DNA from: Symsagittifera roscoffensis
Lineage: Eukaryota; Xenacoelomorpha; Acoela; Convolutidae
Assembly: GCF_963678635.1 (NCBI RefSeq)
Contig: NC_087063.1
Coordinates: 77,211,617-77,275,616, forward strand
Direction of reading: 5' to 3'
DNA length: 64,000 bases
The notes below the pieces were generated by a model. It was not told where the DNA came from. It saw only the letters and a list, made by a program, of their open reading frames with translations, and did no database searches. This document shows, piece by piece, positions 1 to 10,316 of this stretch (positions are counted from its first letter, which is position 1; every line of letters begins with the position of its first letter). Made by a program: the position numbers and the translations under genes.

Positions 1-930
1 ATTTGAAGCATCGCACATTGGGATTTGAAGCATCTGGGATTGTGTTTGAAATTTGTTCATTGAGAAGTTTTTTGATTTCTTTAAATCGTGTTTGATGTTC
101 TATTGTCCATTCAAAATTGTTTTGTTGTCTAAGAATGTTATAAAAGGGTCTTAAGTATAATTGCATTTTATAGACGTATTTAATTAGAAAATTTAATATT
201 CTAAGAAATTCTTGGATTTTCTTTTTGTTGGTAGGGGATTGAAGTTTTTGATATACATCAATTTGTGATTATAGAGTCTTTTCTATGATATGTCCAAGAA
301 ATTTTACGCGTGTTAAGAAAAAATGTGATTTAGCTGGGGCTGCTTTCATATTGTCGTTCTGTAAGGATTGATGATATTTTCTAGAAAAAATAAAAATTTC
401 ATCTTTTGTTTGTGATTGCATAAAGACATCGTCTAAGTATGTGATTGCATTTTTGATAAGTATGAGTGGTCAAAAAAATTTACTCATGAAGGCTGAGAAA
501 GCTGCTGGTCCTATGGATATACCATAGAATAGTCTGTTAATTTCGTATTGTTGATTTCCAATAATGAATTGTGTTAATCGTCGTGATTGTTCATCTAGTG
601 GCTTATCGTTATATGCACTATTCATGTCTGCTGTTGTGAAATATTTACCGTTTATTTTTGTTAAAATTACTTGGATTGTTTCTATTGGCCAATTGCATTT
701 GGATTCATCAATGACTGAATTGAGAAATCTAGCTTCTAGAACCCTTTTTAGTGATTCTCGTTTGGCTAAAATAATAACAGGGTTGATAAAAGGGGTTTCT
801 TTTTGGCTGTTCTTCTTTATTTACTGGAGATATGATTTCACATTGTTCTAGAATGTCAAGTAATCTATTAACTTTGTCATGTAAGTGGATTAGTACTTCG
901 CTTGCTCTTTGTTTTTTGAAAACTGCATCA
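1..930 (-). pseudogene. Reverse transcriptase fragment of the first Ty3/gypsy-type element
   Basis: The minus strand encodes recognisable RT blocks: a DMNSAYN block near 610-640, a YGISIGPAAFS-like block near 490-530, and the catalytic YLDD at 428-439, followed by a LGHIIE-like block near 280-300. At least one in-frame TGA lies between the palm blocks (about 473), so the enzyme is not intact. The order and wording of the blocks are those of Ty3/gypsy RTs, which copy element RNA into cDNA inside virus-like particles. The thumb and everything downstream run off the window. Confidence 0.8.
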
Positions 931-1779
931 GGTTTCAAAGGTAGATGTAGTGGTGATTTTATTTTTCAACCGTCGAATTTAGATGTAGCATAAACTGTTG
1001 GGTATCTTAATAATAAATCAGCTAATTTTTCAAATTCATTCTGTGTTATTTGAGAGTGTTGAAAATTGAACAATGTCAAGAATTTTTGTTGTTCTTCTGT
1101 GTAGTGTGATATTTTGAATGTTGGTTTAAAATAAGGTGTTTTTGTGAAATATTCTGTATTTCCTTTTTTGTTGCTTATTATATGATTTAAATATATCTAA
1201 TAGTTGTAAAATATTAATTACTCTATATGCTACTTCTTTTGTAGGGGAAGTTGTTACATTAGTTTCACAATATCCTAAGAGTCCTAAAGGTAGGGTTATT
1301 TTGTATGGTGAATTATTTTATACATGTAGGGAAAAAACATCGGAGTTCGAGTTTTTCATGTATTTTATTGATGAAATTGTTACTCTAAAAATTTGTGAAT
1401 TGGTCTAAATTCAAAGTCAAACATATAGAGATGTTGTCTGTTTTGATTTTTGTCGTAGTGGTGAAATTTTTTAATCGGAAATTTCTAAATAGATCTTCAG
1501 AGTCAGGGTGGCTTAAGATGTTTTCTTTCTTTATTATAGACGGGGTAAAATTTTGAAAAGAATGGTGGTTGTTTGTTAAGGCGGTGTTTTGCATTCTTGT
1601 ATATTTATCTTTTATAATAGTTTACTATCTAATAAAATAATAGTTGGTATGTATTTTGTGAAGAATGGAATTCCAATAGTATTGTGTTTTATATCTGTGA
1701 TAAGGAATATTTGTTTAAATGTTTTTTTAGGAGTTTGTTTTGTTCCATTATTTTAGTGGGAATTTGGAAAAGTTGAATT

Positions 1780-2010
1780 TTTCCATATTTTGTTAAGGTT
1801 GAGCCTTGTGCTGTTGCTAGTCTACTGGCTGTTTTTACAGGTGTTAGTTTTGGATGTAGAGTTTTGATTTCCTTCCAAGTTGGAAATTTTATGATGTTCG
1901 ATTCTGCTCCAGAGTCTGTAAAAAAATCTATTTCAAAGTCTGGTGGTTGAAATTCTACAATTTTTAGATTTTCTAAAAGAAAGAGGATTGTCCAAATTTT
2001 TTTTTTGGTG
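1780..2010 (-). pseudogene. Aspartic protease fragment of the first Ty3/gypsy-type element
   Basis: The minus strand reads FTDSGAESNIIKFPTW, with the catalytic DSGA at about 1905-1916. This is the retropepsin active-site motif, which as a homodimer cleaves Gag-Pol. A downstream stretch still reads as protein, but stop codons follow within about 180 bases, and a short tandem repeat (2206-2262) lies upstream. It sits between the zinc knuckle and RT, as expected. Confidence 0.7.
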
Positions 2011-2205
2011 GTTCTTTTGGTATATTTTGGTAAATGTGATTTGTACTAGAACATGGTATTTGTTCTTTTTCAGATTGTTTTGATGTTGTTACTTCATTTA
2101 CTATTTATTCGATTGGTATGTTATTACCTCTAGGTCTAGTGTGATAATCTAAAAGTAATCCAAATGATTTTCGTAATATGCGAATGAAAAGGTTGTTCGT
2201 ATGTA

Positions 2206-2262
2206 ACGGTTTTGATCATTTTCAATCATTGTAACGGTTTCAATCATTGTAACGGTTTAATC
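2206..2262. repeat. Short tandem repeat (about 18-20 bp unit, three copies)
   Basis: The words GTAACGGTTT and CAATCATT alternate three times in this stretch. It falls inside the decayed retroelement between nucleocapsid and protease and would disrupt the reading frame. Confidence 0.6.
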
Positions 2263-2989
2263 GTTTTCACTTTTTCTCATGTTGACTAAAACTGTGTTTT
2301 CTGTATCACTTTCACTGTCTGTTGATTCACAATTAGTGTGATTTAATTGTAATTCAGTAGTTTCTGTGTTATCAATCCCAGGGGGTCTGAATTTGTTTCT
2401 TCAGTTATTTGTACTTGATTTAATTGTCTCTGATGTTTTGGTGTTATGCTTCTATACTTGTTTTGAGAATCTGGATATCGTGTGTTATTTCCATTAGGTG
2501 ATTTTGATAATTGTTATAATTAGATCTTTGGTGATTTGATCTGTTGTTTGAATAATCTCGTGATCGATTATTATGTCGTTGATTTCGATTACTTGAATAG
2601 CTTCTGTTTCTACTGTTAGAATAATTTCTGTGTCTGTTGTATGATGAGTTTCTTGATCTATCATTTGAATATTGTATTTTCCTAGAATGTGAATGGGAAC
2701 TGTTATCAAACGAATAGTTCAGTCTATTTGAGTTTGATCGTGAATAATTTTTTCGAAAATGAGTATTTCGACTGTGTGATCGACTATATCTGTTTTGTGA
2801 GGAATTTCGTGAAAAATCTTTGATTTGGTGATCTACCTCTGTAGTTAGAGTTATAAGCTGATTGATTTCTTGAACGATTTGAGCTATTTAGAAAGGGTTT
2901 TCCAGAGCTATTTTTACTGTGAATGATTTTATTTGGTAGATTTTGATCTTTTTTCATGTACTTGTGGTTTATTTTGATTGTCTTGCTGT

Positions 2990-3721
2990 TTTTGTTTGCA
3001 TTCAGCAATGCTATGTCCGTATCTTCGGCAATGTTTACACCAATTTGATTGATGGTTTACCTTTAAATTTTGGGTTTTTCTGATGTTCGGAATTTCTAAT
3101 ATTTTGTGTTTCTTCTAGTTTCATAGTGGTTTCTGCTTGTTCTAGTTTTTCAACTTGTTTCCTGAAACCTAAATCTGGTTCTCGAATTGAGGAGGGATAA
3201 GATGCTCTCTTTTTGGTTGCTATTTTTCGTAATTGAGGTGTTTGAGTCATCATTAAAAAATCTTTCATTTTAATATTTTTGTAATCCTGAGTGTTTGGTG
3301 AGTAAGCTTTTCGGACTACCGTTTCGATCCTTACTTATAGTTGTTTGATCGTTTCATTTGGTAGTCTACAAATTTCATTGCATAAAACTCTTTGATGTTG
3401 TTTGTTCCTTTCTGAATCAAACATTTTAGAAAAGTCTTGTGTGAATCTTTTCCAATCTGATTTTAATTCCCTTGGTAAAACTGAAAACCAATTTTGAGCT
3501 GCGCCATCAAGTGTGGTTTGTATTAATGCTATGCGTCTATGGATCCAATTTTGGTGAAGTGGTGTATTTATGGGTTCAAGTCCTATGTTCAAAATTAAAT
3601 TTGCTATGACTGCATTTAAATAACCTTCTATGGAATATTCCGGGTCTGAACCGGTGAATACCATCAATGGTTTGTTTGTTGTTATTGATGATCTACCCAT
3701 TAGGTATGGATTCATAGTCAT
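2990..3721 (-). pseudogene. Gag core and nucleocapsid zinc knuckle of the first Ty3/gypsy-type element
   Basis: A 128-codon open stretch at 3335-3721 has the retrotransposon gag pattern: an amphipathic region with LDGAAQNWFSVLP followed by W..FTQDFSKMF. After an in-frame TAA the same frame continues through a charged segment. At about 3005-3046, in a shifted frame, it reaches a perfect CX2CX4HX4C zinc knuckle (C-K-H-C, G-H, A-E-C). These are the capsid and nucleocapsid parts of a Gag that would package element RNA. Stops and one frame change show that it is dead. Confidence 0.75.
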
Positions 3722-5480
3722 TTGGAGTGATTCTGCAGCCTTTAGCCTTTGTGAAAAATTTGTGAGTTGACTATTTGTGATTTGGTGTTGCTGTAAATAT
3801 TATGGTAGTGGATTTCTTTTTGCATTTGTTGGTTGATTAGAATGTGAACTTGCAGGATTTTGTATTTGTACTGTTTGATAGGGCTGTGTACTAGTTGGGT
3901 TTTGCGTTTGCAATGGTTGGTGAGTTTGTTTTCTAGCTAAGTTTTGTAGGTAAACACTTGTATTTTGAGATGCTAGACTTGGTCGAGGTTGTTGTACACG
4001 GTATTCCTGTATATATGGTGCAAAAAATATGGTTAATAGTAGTCATCATCATCTGATGATAAATAGTTAGGTGTATAATAAGGTGTTTTGTGTTTATTTT
4101 GATTTTGTTGTTTATTGTTTTTATTCTGTTGAAAAAATGGATAATTTTCATTTTGGTCTTGTGAAATTCCAGGATAGTCATGAAAATTTACTGAAGTTGT
4201 TGTTGGTTGTTAAAAATTTTGTCTTTGTAAAAATAAATGATTTTGAGTATTTGGACGAAAAGACTTAGATGTTTGTGGTCTATTTACGTTGTTATAATTG
4301 TGTTCTGCAAAATTTTTCCTAGTGAATGTTCTTTGATTTTGTTTTGGTTTCGTCATTGATTTGCATGGTTGATATTTCACTTGTGGGTATTTTGGGACAA
4401 CGGTGGGTTTAACCGTGGATTGTAATGTTACCTGTGGTAAGGTTGGGTTTTTAGGTCATGGAGTTGTAATATTTGGATGTATTGGTGAAATGCTTTGTTG
4501 TTTTGTTGTTATTACTGTTGTAACTACTTCTTCATTTGTGAAATGTGATGGTGTTTGAATATTTTGTGGTGTGAGGTTCCTAGTTTCATTCAGATTTTCT
4601 TGATGTATGAGAGTTGAGTTTGAACTATTTTTTCCTGTTCTGTAGGGTAGAAATGAATTATAGTTTAAAGGTGTTGCATCAGTTGTGAGTGGATATACCT
4701 TAATATAATCTTTGTTGATGGAAATTGTGCTAATTGCTTGACTTGAAAAATCTGTTTGGTTGTTTAAGAATAGTGGATGAGACCATTCAGCGTCCCAAAC
4801 ATAATCTGATTGTTCTGCTTATACAGTGTCATCAGCTGAATTTTGAAGTCTGAAATTCTTTCTTGCTTGTGAGATTAAATCAAGTTTATGTTTGAAATAA
4901 TCAATGATAAACCATGCCAAGATTTTTTGTAAATCGTGTTTAACGTTTTGTGAAATGTCGTTACTAGTTAAATTTTCACAGATTGTATTCAAACATTCAG
5001 AAAAAATTGCGATTTCATGTGTTACAGTTGTATGTTTTGACGTTTGAACTGGTGAAGTTCCTTGGGATTCTGGTTTTTCTAATATAGATAGATAGCTATA
5101 AGTTTTTTGAAATACTTCATTAGTAAATATTGGTTTTGCTCTTTGTGAATTTTGGTGTTGTATATTTTTTATGTTTTCTGTGAATACTTTTGAAAATTCT
5201 ATATCTACGTCGTCTGTTTGGAGTAGATATCTACCATGAAATTTACTTGATGTCTGTGTTTCTATGGTATAGATTCCGTACTGTTGTGTCAGATCACATA
5301 TTCTTTTCTGGTAGTGGTTGATAATTTGTCTTCTGATCTTTACTTCGGGAAATTCCGCTGTACATGGACTAATTCCTCTTCCAAATAAACTTGCGAATAA
5401 GTTTTGACAAAATTGTGTTTGTCCTCTATCATCAGTGAGTTAATTAATTAAAAATAGAAAGATGGAGTTTTCATCTTCGC
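3720..5480 (-). pseudogene. N-terminal gag-like region of the first Ty3/gypsy-type element
   Basis: The minus strand stays mostly open from about 5480 to 3900, with isolated stops (for example TAA near 5440 and 4821). The first part (about 5430-4850) has a mixed hydrophobic/charged composition typical of a folded domain. The rest (about 4800-3750) is rich in Q, N, T and P and looks disordered. No known domain was recognised. Placing it in the same gag as the knuckle rests on strand, composition and continuity. Confidence 0.5.
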
Positions 5481-8195
5481 TTTCTTCAATTTGGCTCTTT
5501 TTTGTGCTTTATAACTGTTAATTTATATATTTCATTGTGTTTTATTGGTTGATTCCAATTGTATAGACGTACTGGTTTGTTTTTTTATGTCTTTTTTATT
5601 CTTCGTTTTCCTTGTATTGATGATTGTGATGTGGTTTCTGAGTAAGAAAATTATAATTTATCATTAACTTAGGAGTTTTATTTACAGAGTCTTTTAGTTT
5701 GTAAAGTTCTTTTGAGTGACTTCGTTCTGATTTGGAGACTGCGTTTCTTCGTTTTGAAAATCTTCTTTGTGTAATCTGTCTTTTCTTGCTTAAAATTTTT
5801 CTTGTGATTGTTTGTCGTTTTGTTATTATGTATCCTAATGACTGTGTGTGTGGAGTGATTACGAGTTCACATTTTTTGTTGTTTATTTCACAATTGTGTA
5901 GTATGATTGTTTGTTTTATTTCCTAAATTGTCTAGTGACATAAGGTTAAGGATGATGGATGCAAGATTGTGATTAGAAATTTTTAATATTCTAAACTGTT
6001 AGTCCATACATTTTTTGTTGTTAGCCCAACTTGGGTTTTGTATTCAGGGTTGGAGAGAAAAGTATATATCGACTCCGGGGAATGATTGTTACTTTCTCGT
6101 GACTAGTATAAGTTAAGATGTTAACTTACTTAATATTACTTAGGGGTAGTGATTGTGTTCAAGGGTTGGAGAATAGTAAATTGATCCACAAGGTTCAGGT
6201 ATAATTAGAATACAAGTAGCTCGTTAGATACTATTTTAAACTTACTAAGTTTAAGTATTATCCTGGGTCAGGTAAAAGGGGGGTCAAGTGAAGGATGAAT
6301 AACCGAAGTTCTTCGCTGTTTATCCTAATTAGAATGGTTTGTGCGATTGAAAAATTTCTATTAGTTTTGGGTCTTGAGAAAAAGTTGGATAATGAATTGA
6401 CGTTTGAGGTCGTTAGACACTTTGTTAATTGTGAGGGGGAGAACAAAATTGTTCTATTTGATCCAAGGATAAGCCCTGATGATCAGTATATAAACTTAAT
6501 GATTTAAAATTTAATTGAGATAAAAGTGAAATAGAGATCCAAGGGAAGCCTTGATGATCTGTTTAATTTTTATGAGTTTCATTTAGGTAAAAGTAAAAAT
6601 TAGGATAGGCCTTTAGAAATAATTTGAAGTTTAATTGATAGAAAAGCTTGGTTTTTGATGATTTTAGTGATTTTATGATTCGCTTTTATGTTTACGTGAT
6701 GAAGCTGAGATGAAGAGATGATTTATATTTTACTAACAATTTGTGTATTTACTAACTAATTTTTATTTATTTTTTCAAAAAACATTTTTTCTAGATATCT
6801 TTTTAAATTTGCTGCAGATTAAAGGAAACGACTAGGGATGTTTTTATCAGTCGTTATTGTACAATAATAGGTTTAGCGCCTGTAATTATTGGTGAAGATT
6901 TTTCTTCAAGGATACTATGTTTGCTAATGAAAATCTAAATTCATGGCTAATAAAACTCTAAATATAAAAGTTTGTGTTGGCTTTTGCCATACGACCATGA
7001 AACTTATGGGTAAGTTCCGTTGTAGTCGTATATCGTCTCTTGTCCGAGGTCTTTTTCCAACACCGGTAGTTCTCGTATCGTTCGGAATAATGGCTCTGAT
7101 CTATTGAGTCGTAGAGACATTTCAATTAAATTATTATCGTGTAACATTTTAGAGAATGTTTGTCTAAGTCTTATATAATTTAGGTTTGTTCTAAGCTATT
7201 TTATTCCTCAAGGTCTTATTTGAGACTTATGGTCGAACCAGACGAGTTGAGATTTAAGGTCTAACTCATAGAGTAATTTCAGATAGAGTACACCGTCTGC
7301 TCGTCACGCTATCTTATTTTCGGCCGGATAGATTCGTGCAACTTCTTAGTCTTATACCGATCTTAATCTTACTATTATATCTCTTAGTCTCAATAGATCT
7401 AGAGTATACTGGTTTGTTACGAGTCGGTCTCTTGGAAAAAGTAACTAAGTTGTAAGTTAAATTCAAAATGCTCTGGTGCTGAAAATACAAGTAATTTCAG
7501 CCCTTACAAATAAATGGGTTGTTAGATGGAGTGTGATTGGTTAGTCTTTAATATTTTATAGGGATAAAATATCTAATTTATAACCAATAATAATATATAC
7601 CTTGGATCAGGTTCCAAGGCGTCTCTACAAACTAAATCGTGAAATACGCCAAATCAGAAATTTTACATCAAAATTTTGTCTTTTCAAACTTTAAGACCAA
7701 AAACTACGATGCCAATTATCAGGCATTGGTTTTTTAAAGGTATTTTTTTCTTTTGTTATGCATTTCTTGAAGACAACTGTAGTCGGTTGTGATTGATTTG
7801 GTAACGTTATATAAGCATTTGTCTAGTACCCTTTATCACACACAGTCAAAAAAATTGACACAATCATGAAAATTTGTTTTTTGGAAACTTCCGTGTTACT
7901 TTGACAGCAACCAGCTATGTTTATTCTTTTTCTCACTGTTTTATAGTTTGAGTAAAAAATTAAAAATTCTAGAACTGGTGGTACAACATTAGCAATGTTT
8001 TGAATATAACAAGCTTTTGCCTTATTTTTTGTATGGTCATTAAAATTATTCGACAACTTTCTTGGGCTCTGTAGACGCTTAAGTCTCCTTAGTAACTGTT
8101 AATTTATTGAAGTCTTGAACATCTTTGGTTAATCGGAGTAAGTCTGTGCATATTAAAAAACGTCTTCTTTTATCATTTTATCATTATCATTTTAT
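5481..8195. other. Unassigned AT-rich stretch, possibly leader and 5' LTR of the first retroelement
   Basis: No reading frame of note is present. It would hold the 5' LTR and leader of the minus-strand element to the left, but I found neither a convincing PBS nor a second copy of any part, because the other LTR is outside the window. A short palindrome, CCTTGG..CCAAGG, lies near 7603-7620. Nothing else is supported. Confidence 0.4.
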
Positions 8196-8508
8196 GACAT
8201 CCATTTTAGGCCGACCAACCTTAAACATTTTGAAAGTCGCCTTTGGCGCAATCTACACTGGAGGTGAGCGCGTGGCAAAAACACAAAGAAAACGCAATTT
8301 TTAGGTCAAATTTTTGCAAAAAGTGCCGAAAACGGCATTTTGACCTGTTCGTTTTTTCAACTTTGCCTGCTGCGCTAATTTGGCTCTGGAAAACAGGGTC
8401 TTTATAGTGTCCTGGAACAGTCGGCAAATCAATTTAGTCTACCTAAAAAAGTTTTCAAAAAATCCCCATCCCCCAATAAAAAATCCTAGATCCGTCCCTG
8501 CCTGTCAG
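8196..8508 (-). mobile_element. hAT-like MITE, truncated copy
   Basis: Shares the body of the 49,374-49,794 element in inverted orientation: the AGGCCGACCAA block, the CGCCTTTGGCGC block, the GCGCG block, a run of AAAAAGTGCC, and the end TCCTAGATCCGTCCCTG. The C-rich end is reduced, and the left end lacks the terminal CAGGGGCGG. Confidence 0.6.
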
Positions 8509-8559
8509 AAGCCTTGTTTCTGTAAATCGGTATTTTTTTAAACAAAGGATCGTGCCCAG

Positions 8560-8711
8560 CTAGCCGAATTATCTTCTTCGCTGTGGATGACCCTCCTCTC
8601 AATGTGGGACTATTCACAGATCAGCCCCAGAGTGATATCAGCCAGGGGTCCTTCTCGGCCAGTGCACCCCCTTCACCGCCCAGTTACGAGACACTTTTCA
8701 GAATAAATTGA
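8560..8711 (+). CDS. Probable terminal coding exon of an unidentified gene, ending in a PPxY-type tail
   Basis: A GC-richer block follows an acceptor-like CCCAG at 8559. Read with two leading bases it is open to TGA at 8709-8711 and would encode about 50 residues: a hydrophobic start (RIIFFAVDD), a Q/S-rich middle and the ending SAPPSPPSYETLFRIN. PPSY fits the PPxY consensus bound by WW domains of Nedd4-type ubiquitin ligases, often found in cytoplasmic tails of membrane proteins. AATAAA occurs at 8702-8707 and again at 8714-8719, overlapping and just following the stop, as in compact 3' ends. The upstream exons are not visible; to the left are repeats and the retroelement. It could also be a fragment of an old insertion. 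I do not recognise the protein. Confidence 0.45.
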
Positions 8712-9854
8712 ATAAAACGAAATCAAAAGAAAAATTGACAACTGCACCATGAAATCTAACCACTAAATTACGTTTGCTAACTGAAGTTTTCCAATTTATT
8801 ATAATCTTTCTAAGATTGTAAAGTAGTTTCTTAAATCTAAAGCTGTAAAAATTTTAACGCCAGTAATTTGATTTTGTATTCTAGTAATTTTCACCTTATG
8901 TTTTGAGAAGAGACCAGTTAGGTTACATCTGGGCTTGTTCCGCTGTTCGATTAGATCGTTAATCAAAAAAGTTAAAAAGACAATTTAAACCAAAACGTAA
9001 CAAGATCATGGGTAACGAAACGACCCTTTGGGTAAACAGACAACTTACTTTCAATTTCAAAATTTCAAATTTACCCGGCAAAAATACGGGGGTTTACCGA
9101 TTTGTTTTTTTTTTTGGTTTACCTTCTGGAAAACTTTATTTCTCTTATCTTAAGACAACGGAATTCTCGTGATTTCGCTTTAAAATTTTAAACATTTTAT
9201 GTAATAGCTGACTGATAGTTGAGGCAAATATCAACCGTGTGAAAAGACCGTCAGTTGATGTAAGTTTAGCTGCAGTTATTAAGTACGCCCCGTTAGACAC
9301 AAAATTACATCGACGTTCAAAAAAAACTAATTTAAAAAAACTTGAAACCACCTAGTTTTCTTAAGAAACTATAATGCGAACCTAAAATACCCACCCTTAC
9401 CTTTATAACCGCAAGATAACTGATCAAGAAATTATTTAATCTTACTGAGGAATGAAAACAAACTTGATGTCAATATCAGTGAAAATATTCCATAGAAGAA
9501 CAGACTGATGGTTTGATATTAATGGCGCCTCCATCAAAAATGTGGCCCAAGACTTCCACGCGAAGGACGGACTACTTATAGTTCCTCGGGCAAAAAATTG
9601 GTGGTAACGGTGGCGATAAGAGAAACCTTCAAAACAATAACTCAGAGATCCATCCAGGCATACCCGAAATGAAGTTTTTAGCCACCAGCAGTTTGTAGTT
9701 TTTGGCCACGCATTTTTCAAGAATTTTACCATTATCGCTCTTCATGGGTTTGGTGCAACAGAGCTGGAAAAAAAACTTGTCTAACAAAGCTGGAGAAATA
9801 ATGGGTTCATCGAAAATTCAAACTCCCCGAAATGTCATCTCCTAACAATAAATA
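8712..9854. other. Intergenic stretch with one decayed coding-like patch
   Basis: Mostly AT-rich without features. At about 9450-9745 the minus strand reads as broken coding sequence: a 30-codon stretch beginning MKSDNGKILEKC, then a stop, then further open segments in the same frame. This suggests an old pseudogene of unknown family. Confidence 0.3.
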
Positions 9855-10316
9855 TGCCCGCTCAATCTCCGTAATTTGGTAAAACTATGAAGTCGAATGC
9901 TTTGAATTATAAAGAGTATTTATCGGCAAAGACTCTCGGAAAACTCAATACTTTATCATAATTTTGGTCAAGCATAACATCATATAACTTCAATTCTGAA
10001 CTGTCCGTATTTTGTGCAAATCGGCGCAAGCTAGCCACAAGAACCGGTCGGTAATGTCCTTGAGACAAATTGCTCTTTTTGGCGGTCAACCTTAATCAAG
10101 GCTGAACCGAATTAGAACCAAAAAACAGTTAAAATAGGATGTAACCCCCGTTTTTAGTATATTAATACATGGGCAGGTGGGGGACTCGAACCTACGTCAA
10201 CTGTTATTTCACACATATAATCGGCGTTAGCTTACTTTGTCTTAGTCCGCTTGGCCAACTGTGCTTATTTTATATGCATCTATACTCTTGTTTTATTCTA
10301 CATTTGCATTGCAACA
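9855..10316 (-). repeat. 3' LTR of the BEL/Pao element
   Basis: It matches 18,940-19,401 over 462 bp. The minus-strand 5' end, TGTTGCAATG, directly follows the G-rich PPT. The gag-pol stop codon (10298-10300) lies 17-19 bases inside the LTR. A TATAAAA box is at 10274-10268 (minus), and a tRNA-like unit follows it at 10265-10171. Confidence 0.93.
10171..10265 (-). promoter_or_regulatory. tRNA-like Pol III promoter unit inside the 3' LTR
   Basis: On the minus strand a perfect A-box-like TGGCCAAGCGG (10257-10247) is followed, 65 bases on, by a perfect B box GGTTCGAGTCC (10192-10182). The spacing fits a class II (Ser/Leu-like) tRNA. The acceptor and T stems pair poorly, so this is a tRNA-derived relic or internal promoter rather than a functional tRNA. 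A T6 run (minus) about 50 bases downstream, near 10122, could terminate Pol III. The same unit is in the other LTR. Confidence 0.55.

Larger units (their letters stand above)
1..5480 (-). mobile_element. Decayed Ty3/gypsy-type LTR retrotransposon, internal region (truncated by window start)
   Basis: Read on the minus strand, from right to left, the stretch gives a gag-like N-terminal region, a gag core, a CCHC zinc knuckle, a DSGA protease and a reverse transcriptase with YLDD, which is Ty3/gypsy order. Long open stretches are interrupted by single TAA or TGA codons and occasional frame changes, so no protein of normal length can be made. The coding strand is rich in A and poor in G. RNase H and integrase would lie to the left, outside the window. 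No LTR could be delimited; the right-hand one, if present, would be between 5.5 and 8.2 kb. Confidence 0.8.

Noticed and set aside
9907-10089. A 60-codon ORF present in both BEL LTRs (also 18992-19174)
   Set aside because: It begins with TTG, not ATG; the first ATG leaves only about 22 codons. Its presence twice follows from LTR identity.
10171-10265. Functional tRNA gene
   Set aside because: A and B boxes are perfect but acceptor and T stems do not pair well; it is better described as a tRNA-like promoter relic.
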